Assembly: GCF_010093535.1 (NCBI RefSeq)
Contig: NW_022985179.1
Coordinates: forward strand, 624,395-688,394
Direction: 5' to 3'
Source: Lindgomyces ingoldianus
Taxonomy: Eukaryota; Ascomycota; Dothideomycetes; Pleosporales; Lindgomycetaceae
DNA length: 64,000 nt
Made by a program: the position numbers and the translations under genes. The notes beneath the pieces were generated by a model. That model saw nothing but the letters and a program-made list of their open reading frames with translations, was not told the origin of the DNA and searched no databases. Positions 46,504-58,056 of this stretch are shown piece after piece. How positions within the stretch are numbered: position 1 is the stretch's first letter; each line of letters begins with the position of its first letter.

Positions 46504-48444
46504 CTATGCAAATGGAAGAACGATCCCCTTTCTAATCGGGCTCTCTCGACCGCCAGCACTGGATCCTTCTGCAGAGTATCCTGAATCGCGATCAACATCG
46601 TCGTCAATATCGATATCGAAACCAGTCGCTTTTTGCTCCGCCTGTTCTCCATCGTTCTCGTCGCCAGTCCAAGGTTTCTGCGAAGCACCCCGGGTATTCC
46701 ACCTCAAGGTGCGTGACAGCGAGTCGAACCACTCGGTCGGCTGGGAAAGCACGGTAGGGAAGGGATATTGTGAAGCAGCGATCGTGACATGGTCGCCTTG
46801 TCGAAGCTCTACGCGGCCCTTGCCATCGAAGGCGCAGTAAGCTGTAGCTCGAGAATTCCGAGGAACGGCAACGCGAAGGAGCATGCTGTCGTTCAGAAGC
46901 ATGGGCCTGAAGCTCAAGGTGTGGGGACAGATGGGGGTGAGTAATATGGCAGGAATGTCTGGGTGTACGAGAGAACCACCAGCGGAAAGGGAGTAAGCGG
47001 TGGAGCCTGTAGGAGTCGAGAAGATGCAACCGTCTGCTTGGACAACAGTAAGGAGGTTGTTATCACCATACAATTCCAGGTTCGAAACATAAGGCGATGG
47101 TCCACGGTCAATAACAAGCTCGTTCAAGACCTCGAATTGCTCCGCCTCAATATGTTGCGGGCCGCCAGGGGCAGCATTTCGCTGGTAACGATACACTGTA
47201 CATGTAAAGCGCATGCGGAGGTTCACCCTCATACCGGCGTCACCCATGATCTTGGAAAGGGCCTCTTTGTACTCGTCGTACTGAAAGTTTGTGAGAAACC
47301 CTAGGCTTCCCAGGGAGAACGATAGAATAGGAGGGACGATGCGTTGGAATAGCCAGCTTGTGTATAGCACAGTGCCGTCACCACCAAGTGTCAATACTAG
47401 GTCGAACTTCTCTGGGGAGGTCCAGCAAAGTTCGGGAGTCCAGAACCGGAGCATACCCTCGATTCGTGGGTCCTTGGCGAGGAGGGAGGCCATGTCGAAG
47501 CGTTTTGACTTACGGAGCTTGTGGTCTACATAGACGTTCACCCCGAGGTCCGAGCCGTATCGAGGGGTGCAGAGCAACCACTCAGTTAGCTCTCTTGTGA
47601 GGTGGACAAGGTCGTTATCCCGCGCCTTGGTGACAATCATAACATTGCGGACCGTCATCCTGATCGGCCGGCGCTGCAGCTGTTTCGAGACCTCGCGTAC
47701 ACTAGTAGCAGTTTGCATTAAACGGGAGTGCGATATTGTATCGTCTTCTTGTATCTCGTCTAGGACTTTCTCAAGGTTGACTGCCTTGTCGAATTTCTTG
47801 TGGAAAAAGCATGGCGATGCCAGCGCAGCCATTTTGCTCGCAGATAAATCGTCGGCATTAAAATTCAAGTCCGAGAGCGCCGCTGCAAGTTGTTGGTGAG
47901 ACACAGCGTCTGAAGAGCTCCTCGTTTGCGCTTCATCGTTCATTGCTTGACCCTCCATGATCATGCAGTCCAGTGATGGGGACTTTGACGCATGTGACAG
48001 AGGGGGCCGTCGGGATTGCAGTGCCTTGATGATAGTTTGGCGGGGTATCGAGTCGATTGAGTAGGCGTTCTTGCGGTGCTTGCGCTCGCGATGTTCGCGA
48101 AATGACGACTTCTGGGGAAGAGATGTTAGATTCTCTATAGATGATGACGAAGACACTACGGGCTGCTCTTCTGTGCAAGTTGTGTCGTCGGCAGGCTGTG
48201 CGATTGAAGGCCGGTCAGATTTCACAGGGCAGGGCGCGCCGCTTATTTCTGTCGTTGCTACCGAATGCGCATTGTCGAGGTTTGCCTGAGACGTGGTTGA
48301 GGGTTGCGGAGCTTGCGGAGCGTGAGTGCCAACTGAATAGCTTAAGGTCGACTGCACGGAATTAAGGCCGGAGAAGGACTGGCGTTGTGGGGACAGTAGC
48401 GGGTGAATCTTGGTTGGACTAAACGGCTCCCTTTGGTCGGGCAT
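46504..48444 (-). CDS. utr1: NAD kinase (UTR1-like)
   Basis: One uninterrupted 646-aa frame. The enzyme phosphorylates NAD+ (and often NADH) with ATP to make NADP(H). The first 210 residues are Ser/Thr/Gln-rich and probably disordered, as in other fungal UTR1-type proteins. The catalytic part shows LTLGGDGTVLYTS (GGDG at 354-357), FEVLNELVIDRG (NE motif, 441-442) and FSTPTGSTAYSLSAGG. The C-terminus carries an acidic run (IDIDDDVD) and lies outside the fold. There is no mitochondrial presequence, so cytosolic location is likely. The codon for the first Met is followed by PDQREPFSP; no earlier in-frame ATG was considered. Confidence 0.95.
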   Translation of the reverse strand: MPDQREPFSPTKIHPLLSPQRQSFSGLNSVQSTLSYSVGTHAPQAPQPSTTSQANLDNAHSVATTEISGAPCPVKSDRPSIAQPADDTTCTEEQPVVSSSSSIENLTSLPQKSSFREHRERKHRKNAYSIDSIPRQTIIKALQSRRPPLSHASKSPSLDCMIMEGQAMNDEAQTRSSSDAVSHQQLAAALSDLNFNADDLSASKMAALASPCFFHKKFDKAVNLEKVLDEIQEDDTISHSRLMQTATSVREVSKQLQRRPIRMTVRNVMIVTKARDNDLVHLTRELTEWLLCTPRYGSDLGVNVYVDHKLRKSKRFDMASLLAKDPRIEGMLRFWTPELCWTSPEKFDLVLTLGGDGTVLYTSWLFQRIVPPILSFSLGSLGFLTNFQYDEYKEALSKIMGDAGMRVNLRMRFTCTVYRYQRNAAPGGPQHIEAEQFEVLNELVIDRGPSPYVSNLELYGDNNLLTVVQADGCIFSTPTGSTAYSLSAGGSLVHPDIPAILLTPICPHTLSFRPMLLNDSMLLRVAVPRNSRATAYCAFDGKGRVELRQGDHVTIAASQYPFPTVLSQPTEWFDSLSRTLRWNTRGASQKPWTGDENDGEQAEQKATGFDIDIDDDVDRDSGYSAEGSSAGGRESPIRKGIVLPFA

Positions 48445-49645
48445 GATTACGGAGTTATGAATGCTGAGGCGGTGCCAAATACCGGGATCGGGTGAATGTC
48501 AATAATAATAGACTAGCCGTCGGGTGGTGGAGGTGGCGGAAATGCCGGAGAACAGATTATTACACTGCAGCGCTCGGAGTGAATAATGGACGAAATATGC
48601 GCACGAAGAAAGACGTAGCCAGACGTCGCGACTGCAAGCTATTATAAGGACCGGGTGATCAAGAAAGAGAGCGTGGTGAAGCGTGGTGGTGTGCTATCGC
48701 ATCTGATAGCTTGTGACCGTGGTAGGGCTGAGGTGACAGTGACAATAGGTGCAGTGCCGCCGATGTTGAGGTGAACTATCGATGATGACGGTGATAGAAG
48801 AGCCCGGCCCAGCCTATCGCGACAGAGAAAAGAAGAGAAGATAGGGAAAGTGACAGCAGTCGACCACTGGCCGAGCGCCGCAGAAGCGAAAGGAAGCGAG
48901 AAGGAGAGGTTATCGCGGTGCACGAGGTGGACACCAGTTACGCCGGAGCGAGTCTATATTCACTCAACAGCACTGCAAGCTCGTCTCCCTTGAGTGGTCA
49001 AAGCCACAAGCAACTCTACGCGCCAGCCTCAAACGACCATACCTCAACTCCGTGGCGGCTAACTAGAAAAAGCCTCATAGGAGTCGACGCACTTTGTGTG
49101 TCACATTCGTGGTCTTTGCTCGGTCAGCCCCCATCAACCACAGTCAAGCTTTGGAGAAGCTTTCAAAAACGTAGCACGACACGAGGACTGGACGCTCACA
49201 CCCCCAATTCTAGCCGTGGCTGCCAGTCCGTTCTCCGGGCGCAGGAACTATCTTGCTAGTTTCTTTTGCAGTTCTCATCCTCTGAACTCTAGAGGTCCGT
49301 CCGGCTTCAGAGTATCACCTCGCTTCCCAGTATCACATCTCAGGCACATAACAAAGGCTTTGGCAGCTCAATCAAATGAAGCTAAACGAGACCAGCAGGG
49401 CAAGGGCTGGATCTCGATTGAGCCTCAACCTGTGCGAAGCCCCAACAGATTGGTCCTGCGAGGTTCCCGCCTCCCGAAATACCCTGTTAAGACAAATAGG
49501 AATGCTCAGGAGGCGAAACAGGCCAGGGGTGGCCCTGACCGTCTGAAGTTGTCTCGACCTTTCCTCCTCCGTACCAAAGTACCAAATTTCAAGCAGAGAA
49601 GCGAACACTTGCAACACCCTCCTCCTTGCCAAATTTCGGATTCCG
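48445..49645. other. Intergenic region upstream of NAD kinase
   Basis: 1.2 kb. A plus-strand frame at 49096-49695 is open but featureless and overlaps antisense frames. No gene is supported. Confidence 0.45.
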
Positions 49646-49987
49646 CTACAAAGCCGATAACGAGAGCCATGTTCGATTGGGGCCCTGCTGTTTGACCCGA
49701 AAAGCCCCGCGAAAATCACACACCTCAGAAACTGGAGGGCACCAAACTAGATTCAAAGGGTCCAGGTGCGGCGTTGCACGTGGAAAACTTGAGGTAAATG
49801 GGGAGGCGGCTTGCGTATTTGCATCCGCCCAAGAGACGACGAGGGCTACCCACATGGATGATATTCGTACATCTGCGGCGTCAAAGATCCATATTCTACG
49901 CCACACCTCGGGGTTCAGGCTCGTAAATGGCTTGAATTGAGGGATTTGAGCGCCTACTTTACTCCCTGACTTATTGTTATCATTCAT
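49646..49987 (-). CDS. Possible small hypothetical gene with a 2EXR-like segment
   Basis: 113 codons from an ATG at 49987 to a stop at 49646. The segment QFKPFTSLNPEVWRRIWIFDA resembles the start of fungal 2EXR domains (F-x-F-x-x-L-P-E-x-R-x-x-I-W), but the remainder of the domain is not present. It may be a fragment of a larger decayed gene, or chance. Confidence 0.25.
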   Translation of the reverse strand: MNDNNKSGSKVGAQIPQFKPFTSLNPEVWRRIWIFDAADVRISSMWVALVVSWADANTQAASPFTSSFPRATPHLDPLNLVWCPPVSEVCDFRGAFRVKQQGPNRTWLSLSAL

Positions 49988-50523
49988 ACTTGAGACAGAG
50001 TCCAACTCAATCGCAGGCTGAAGGGCAATCATCATCGCATCCCGCGGGATGATAGCTAAGTCAGGGTTGAGGAAGCGCTTCTGCTTCTCATTTGTTCTGA
50101 CCTCGGGCACCGTCGTTGGAGTCCAGCCTCTGACCGAAGCTTTTGTGACAGTCTTGCATGAACTGTTTCCACTTTGGTTTATGATTCGTGTTGCTGCCGC
50201 TTCGCTTCCCGATTAGGAGAACTACGTCTCTATTGACACTCCGACGACGAATGCGAATGCGCAAAACTATAATTGTTGCTAGATTAATGATATCTCACTC
50301 TAAATCAAACTGTGATAATGCCTTCACATTTCGTTAGCTTCTAGTTCTGAATTATTGTAGATTCACTCTTGGCGGCAAGAGGACTTGGCCCTTTGCTAAC
50401 CGCCGGGCGCAAAGTGTAACTGAAACATGAGCTTTTTCTATCCACCAAAGGGCGTGGTATCTCTTGACCGTAGAGAAGGATGAAATAAAATATCCAGGCG
50501 CATGCGGCGCCCTTGTGCGCGAC
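49988..50523. other. Intergenic region
   Basis: 536 bp downstream of spermidine synthase. No gene seen. Confidence 0.45.
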
Positions 50524-51736
<1,213 letters not shown>

Positions 51737-52386
51737 TCTGCAGTTTGAGGTGATGGTGCGATTGAAAAATGGATAAAGGCGGGGAAAAGGGGTATTGTGG
51801 GAAACTAGCGGGAGGAAGGAAAGTAAGAAGGGGAGAAACCTCTTGGGAATTATATACGGCCCGTCAGGTTGGGGCGAATTTGAGGTTTTTTTCTGTGCTT
51901 GGGTTGCAAGACTCGAAGAATTGATTTTGGCGGCGTGTTCTGCCCCACCATCATCGAATCGGACGCCACCACGCTAGTCCTAGAATAGTGCAGCCTTTCC
52001 GAGGATCTTGGCGAGGCCACGGTCATTCTCAACTGAGCATTCATAATTGAAAAGTACATGTGCAGATATCGTTTCCTGCATCACTTTTGTATCGCTGATT
52101 TTCTTTAAGAGAATGGCTTACTGTAGCGTGGGGTAAATGTGATCTTTCGCGCCTTCGGTGAAGATGAGCGTCCGATCCGGAGCTAGGACAGGTATCGATT
52201 AAGTCCATTTGAGAACGAGGGTTCTCGTATATACGCCTCTCAACCTCATTCGCAGGAAGCCAAGGCACCCGGGCAATCGTAAGGCACGTGAATGTACAAC
52301 GAGAACAGTACAAAAAGGCCCTCGGGCCTTTTAGCTATGACTTTACCTTAACAACAACTCTTCAGCTCTGCCACTATCATTGAAAC
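51737..52386. promoter_or_regulatory. Divergent promoter region, spermidine synthase / methyltransferase
   Basis: 650 bp between outward-facing starts. No gene was recognised in it. Confidence 0.45.
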
Positions 52387-53379
52387 ATGTCAGAACAAGA
52401 GGGAGTAGCCAAATTGATTCAGGAGATCCCTAAAGACTACCAGAATATCAAGAACCCTGAAGACATCCCTTGGTTCGTCAAGGAGTTGACGAACATCAAA
52501 CCAGACGCGCGGGATCTCTTCGAGAATTACTGTAAGATCCCTTCTGAAGATGTGGTTCCTCATATCAAACAGATCGTAAGTCATCTGTTCCGTAGGGGGC
52601 CTTCAAACGAGGCTAAGTGTTTCTTTTCATTAGAGAGATAAGGCATTCAAAGTGGTAAGTAGTCCTAGCACTTACATTCTAAAATCTCAAGAATGACACT
52701 TTGAAAGTATCCCTATCCATGCTTGGGTCACTGGGGATTCCTTGACCTAAGTATCAGCCAATCGCCCAAGTACGATGAAATCCTTCAACGCGTCAAGAAT
52801 GGCGACAACTACCTTGACCTCGGCTGCTGCTTTGGGCAAGACATCCGGAAGCTGGTCCATGATGGCGCGCCATCTGAGCATACCTTCGGCAGCGATCTGC
52901 AGAAAGACTTTATGGATCTTGGATATGATCTCTTCCTGGACAAATCCACTCTCAAAACCACTTTCATTCCGGCAAACATCTTTGAGGAGGGCACAGGCCT
53001 GATGCAGCTTGTGTCCAAAATTGACATCGTCCATGCTGCTTCCTTCTTCCACCTCTTCGACTGGCCGGAGCAGGTCCAGATTGCTAAGAGACTCGTCACA
53101 ATCCTGAAAGCAAAACCTGGGTCGCTTGTAGTCGGACGCCAGATTGGTCACACGGATTCCGGAGAGCTTGCCCGCCAAATCGAATCATCAAAATCAAGAT
53201 TCAGGCACAATGAAGCATCATTCGCTAGAATGTGGAAAGAAGTGGGCGAGGCGACGGGGACTGACTGGTTGGTGGATGCTCATCTAGAAGCTGAGGACCT
53301 GGGCAAAAAGTCAAACTTCAAGTACAACTTCATACCCGCTGGTACGAGATGGTTGCGTTTTACCGTTTGCAGGCTGTAA
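52387..53379 (+). CDS. SAM-dependent methyltransferase, AusD/Trt5-like
   Basis: Exons 52387-52575, 52634-52654 and 52708-53379 give 293 aa. The middle exon is 21 nt and codes seven residues (RDKAFKV); both of its borders are good GT/AG sites and the phases fit. The protein is a class I methyltransferase: the SAM-binding motif NYLDLGCCFGQDIRKL sits at about 104-119, HTFGSDLQKDFMDLGYDLF follows, and IDIVHAASFFHLFDW is the post-motif strand. This architecture resembles methyltransferases of fungal meroterpenoid pathways (AusD, Trt5), which methylate carboxyl or hydroxyl groups. No polyketide synthase, terpene cyclase or prenyltransferase lies in the window, so a role in a cluster is not supported. 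Confidence 0.88.
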
Positions 53380-53870
53380 GTGCGAAAATTCGGGGAGGGT
53401 CTGATGAGGTCTTGGCTTCAAATTGCGTCTTGTCATATTGCGTCAAATGTTCCAGCAGGTACTTCAACATACCTGAATTTGAATATCTCAATTTCTTCCT
53501 GTATCGCCTAGCGGCCTGATCTCCCTGAGGATCGATATTTGGCACTTACGTGCGGTTGGGAGGGATCCTGGCAGTTATCATATTTCAAGCGTTTCAGCAT
53601 CAATTATGCAAGCATTAACCATAATAGACGAGGGGCTTTGAGATATCTACGGATTAGAAAGTGGTAGATATGTGTCGATGACCAAGGCATGTCACTCAGT
53701 TTGTTCAATGGACCAATCACATTGTTATATTCTAAGATCACGTGAATCAATATCGCCAAGACTTGTATCAAACATTCGTGGCTTCAATATTGGACGAACA
53801 CACACACTCCCATTTCTAGCGTTCGCTGACTTTCACGCGCCCAATTTGAGGCCAAAGCTTCTCTCACATA
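53380..53870. other. Intergenic region
   Basis: 491 bp between methyltransferase and epsilon-COP. No gene seen. Confidence 0.45.
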
Positions 53871-55001
53871 ATGGATCCATATTCGCCCGAAGGAGGTAGA
53901 ATTCCTACGCATTCCAGCCCCTAACTCCCGCTAACATCCTGGACCGTAGAGCTTATAAACATCCACACCGCATTTCACTCCGGCGCTTTCCAGCAAGTCC
54001 TCGATTTCGACACCTCATCGCTCTCCACTGCAAATGCTCTCCCCGCACGAGTCCTCAAGCTCCGCTCGCAGATCGCCCTGGGACGGTCAAAGGAAGTAGC
54101 TAAGGAGCTAAATGGTGAGAAAACACCCGACCTAGTTGCAGTGAAGCTGTTGGCGGAGTACTTGGATGGTAAAGATGTGGTGGAAGCCGCGAAGAAGCTT
54201 GCAGAACAGAATGGCAGCGAGAACCTGACTGTGCAACTATGCGTTGGAATGATACTTGCTAGGGCGGGGGAAGTTGACGAGGCATTGGCACTATTGAGCA
54301 AGCACCAAGGGAGTCTTGATGCGTACGTTCACTGTCTACGACTTCGTGATAGCGGGTGCTTTGCAAGGCCAGTTAGGCTGACGCTATATTTTCTGAATAG
54401 GGTTGCCCTCATAGTACAAATTCACCTTCAGCAGAACCGCGCAGACCTCGCAGCGAAAGAAACACAACGGGCCAGGAAATGGGCGCAAGATAGTTTGCTT
54501 GTCAATATCGCCGAATCATGGGTAGGGATGAGAGAGGTACGTCTCGCTGTCGACCATCGACTCCATATAAGCCGTATTGTCCGGGGCCTCCAACGCCTAT
54601 ACCATGAAAACGGGGTATGCAAGAATATGCTAATGTGATGATGCTAGGGAGGTGAGAAGTACCAGGCCGCTTTCTACGTCTTCGAGGAGCTTGCGCAAGC
54701 CAACCAATCCCAATCCCCACATTCGCTCGTCGCTCAAGCAGTCTCCGAGCTCCACCTTGGCCGACTCCCTGAAGCTGAAGCTGCTCTTAACCAAGCTATT
54801 GCTCTCGACTCTAACTCGGCCGATACGATTGCAAACCTAATTGTCCTAAACACATTACTTGGCAAGAAGGACGAGACTACACAGTTGAGGTCGCAATTAG
54901 AAAAGGTGGATGCAGAACACAAAGCGCTCGCGGACTGGAAGGAGAAAAAGGAGGAGTTCGAGAAGGCGAAGGCGAAATATTCGCCGAAGTTTGAACCTTA
55001 A
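53871..55001 (+). CDS. sec28: Coatomer subunit epsilon (Sec28)
   Basis: Four exons (53871-53895, 53950-54322, 54401-54536, 54648-55001) give 295 aa, matching the family. Epsilon-COP stabilises alpha-COP in the COPI coat that carries retrograde Golgi-to-ER traffic. The protein is an all-helical TPR-like array: NIHTAFHSGAFQQVLDFD at the start, VQLCVGMILARAGEVDEALALL, and EKYQAAFYVFEELAQ. It ends with LPEAEAALNQAIALDSNSADTIANLIVL and a charged tail. The first exon codes only eight residues plus one base, and the start was chosen because the join MDPYSPEG-E-LINIH keeps phase and gives the usual short N-terminus. Confidence 0.93.
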
Positions 55002-55760
55002 CGATCACACATAGAATGGCGTTAAGGAGGCAGCTTCCGGATCAGGAGCCAAGGCACATGGGCAGTAACTTTGATTGTATCGGAAAACCATGCGTGGTGA
55101 TAGACGTCCTACGAAGCGTGGAAGGATTTACGATAGATCCGCCGTGCCTAAGTATTCCGAAAGACAAACGAACTTTCCCAGCTCAGGTTTTTAAACGTGC
55201 ATCAAACTCGAAGTTGTTGGGATGTCTGTGGCATACCCTTTAGCTCTAGTCGGAAATTTCTTCAGGAAGGATGATATTAAAGAGCATGTGTGTGAAAAAC
55301 CCGTTGCTTCAATACCTTTGTCTTTCTTAATGCATTCTACTACAATCTGTGGATGGATGACACGCTCTAGCTAAGTTCCTAGTCGTACGATGTCTTGCAG
55401 GTGTCAACATTTGCTTTTCCGTCTAATCGAAATAATGCTCCCGTTCTGGCTTCAGCACGCGAATTTATCGAAGAACAGCGACACTCTAGCCCGAACCATG
55501 GAATCTCCTCGCGAAGTACGGAGCATACCCGATACTTTCGCGATAGTTTGTTTTGTAGACCTGTGTGTGTTGCGAGGTAAAGAAAACATGTATCCGTAGA
55601 GTCCTCTAGGGATGCTCCTTTTCTACGTAAATTCACATCTCTTTCTTCCAATCTCTGTAAGAGAACTCATATTTCTTTCTTACGTTCACCCCTCCACCCT
55701 TATTTGCGATTATCCTATTGACCAGGCTCTGTGAGGGAACGAGCTGGAAGCATTAAGAGT
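55002..55760. other. Intergenic region
   Basis: 759 bp, promoter side of the HET gene. No gene recognised. Confidence 0.45.
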
Positions 55761-58056
55761 ATGACGTCCCGTCAACGCCGGAAAACGGGCACAGAAGCCG
55801 CACCAAAACGAGGATTCCTGAGCAGGTTTGGAACAAAGAGCCAATTGAGCCTTCGAAGCCCGCTATGTAATACTTGCCTGTCTTTGGGGTTGGGGGCTCC
55901 CCCCCTTCCTTCACCCCGCACACCCACGACGCCGGTGTCGATGAACTCATGGGTGTTTCCCGGGTCGCCGGTTTCGACTTCGAGCGGACGTGGGTGTGGG
56001 GCGGTAAGTATTGGGAGCTATGACGATTTGGTGGAGCGGAGCAGTTGTCCATTTTGTCAGTTGGTGCTGCATTTGGTGAGGAAGAAAGGGGAGGCGCCGG
56101 CTCTCGTAGGTGGGAGCGAGGTGAGCAAGAATTGAGAACCGCAAGTGTGGCGACGCTTACACGAAATTCTAGGGCCCCTCATGGTCACCGACGACAAAGT
56201 ACCAACTACGCAGATCCGGCGACGGCTTCGAGGTCCGCGAAGCATCCAACATTTTTGGCTATATATGTCCTGCCGGTGACGACATTGCACCAGCACCCAC
56301 CGCGTCCACATCAGGCAGCTCGGCGTCTACACTCGACGCTAATCTCATTAAAGGATGGATGACAGAATGTGAACAGAAGCACGTGAATTGCAGCCTCCTG
56401 AAGGAATACATAAAGTCAAACGATGCTCTCGATATCCTTCTCGTTGATGTCAAAAACAACCGAATCGTCAAAGGCCACACAAACCAACGCTATGTCGCAC
56501 TCAGCTATGTCCGCGGCAACGTCAAAATGCTACAGACGCTTAAGGAGAACTTCAATACCCTACGTCGTGACACAGCTCTCGATCCGCATAAATCAAAACT
56601 TCCAAAGGTGGTCATAGACGCTATGAAATTGGTCTCCTTGCTGGGGGAACGATATCTCTGGGTCGATACTCTGAGTATTGTGCAAGACGATATCATTCGC
56701 AAGAGCGTGATGATCAACAACATAAACCAGATATACGGAAAAGCTTTATTTACGATTGTTGCCGCCTCAGCTCGCGATGCAAACACGGCTCTCCATGGCG
56801 TGAATGCTGGGACTCGTCTGCCATACGTTGTGGAAGAAACGATTGACGGGAAACGGTTTCTCTCTCGTCCAGCAAATTTACGTACTCTTCTCAATCAGGG
56901 CTCGTACGGGACCCGTGCCTGGACGTACACAGAACGACTCCTCTCGCAGCGCTGTCTGATACTGACGCCGCATCAAGCGTATTTTCAGTGCCCGGAGGCT
57001 GTGCATACGGATGCCAATGCTAGTAAACCGGATATGATTCACCCTGAGCTGGACATCCCCAGTAACCCCTTACTAATGATTCAAATGGAGAGAGCAATGA
57101 CACAGAAAATGTTCGCAGACACCTTCGATGAAGGTGGGTTCCTCATTTATGACGAGCTTGTGCGTTCCTTCACTCGCCGCTCACTATCAAACCCTATGGA
57201 TAAGCTCCCAGCCTTTGCTGGCATCGCCACAGCTCTCAAGGAAGACTATAATTCGAACTTCGTCAACGCTTTGCCTGAAGCTGTTCTCGACGCAGCACTG
57301 CTCTGGATATCAGTCAAGACTGAAAGGAAAGAAGGTAGCGAAGACCGCCTAGTCCAGCGTTCCCGCTTCTTCCCCTCTTGGTCCTGGGCCTCGCAACCCG
57401 GCTGCATTGACTACCTCTCCGGTCCACTAAACTACACCCTCCTAAACGGTGGGCCGGGTATCAATACAGAAATCGGGACCATCTTCCTACGCAAACAAAA
57501 GCGCCTGCGCCCACTAAACCGCCATTTCGAGGACTTGGTCCGGCAAGGCGAGGGCCTGACTCCTGCACCCAGCGTCGCGGACATGCCGACGCCATTTTTA
57601 TTCCGCGATGTCGATACCTTGTATTTCTCAGCCATGACCGCAAGCCTGGATCAATTCCGCCTGAAACCCAGCATAAGAGACGAAGGCTCCGTCCTCCTTT
57701 TCTCGAAAATCCTGTCACCAGCGAAGTCCCAACTTCCTGATCAACACAAATGCTGTGGGAAGATCTGGGTGGACGACTTCTCTGCATTTCTCCCCGCAGC
57801 TGTGGATCTGAACGATAACCCACCGAAGAGGGATCTTGTGTTGTTGAGCAGCACGCAGGTGCCGAATGTGGCGGAGCATTTGGAGATCAAGGGTGAGTTT
57901 GCGACAGAGGAGTTTAGGGATGATGGAGAAGCGTTGATGAATGTATTGGTGATTGAGTGGCATGGGGAATATGCGGAGAGGTTGGGTGTGGCGCAGGTTC
58001 ATGGGAGGGGGTGGAGGGCAGCAAGGACGGCGAGGAAGATTGTTGTCTTGGCTTAA
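55761..58056 (+). CDS. HET (heterokaryon incompatibility) domain protein
   Basis: Two exons (55761-56120, 56173-58056) give 747 aa. HET-domain proteins trigger cell death on non-self recognition after hyphal fusion, though most members have unknown partners. The N-terminus has Cys pairs (CNTC, SCPFCQL) and the family's usual linker (NLIKGWMTECEQKHVNC). The HET domain follows: motif 1 YVALSYVRGN (227-236), motif 2 YLWVDTLSIVQDD, and motif 3 GTRAWTYTERLLSQRCLIL. Motif 1 normally reads YVWG; here the Trp is Arg (codon CGC at 56512). The C-terminal 300 residues include FFPSWSWASQPGCIDYL and a standard end. No NACHT or repeat domain is attached. The frame is otherwise intact. The first ATG in the frame was used. 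Confidence 0.92.

Noticed and set aside
49096..49695. Plus-strand 199-codon frame
   Set aside because: Ser/Pro/Arg-rich with no domain or splice context; overlaps another frame on the opposite strand.
52387..55001. Secondary-metabolite cluster around the AusD/Trt5-like methyltransferase
   Set aside because: The neighbours are spermidine synthase and epsilon-COP; no synthase, cyclase or P450 is present in the window.
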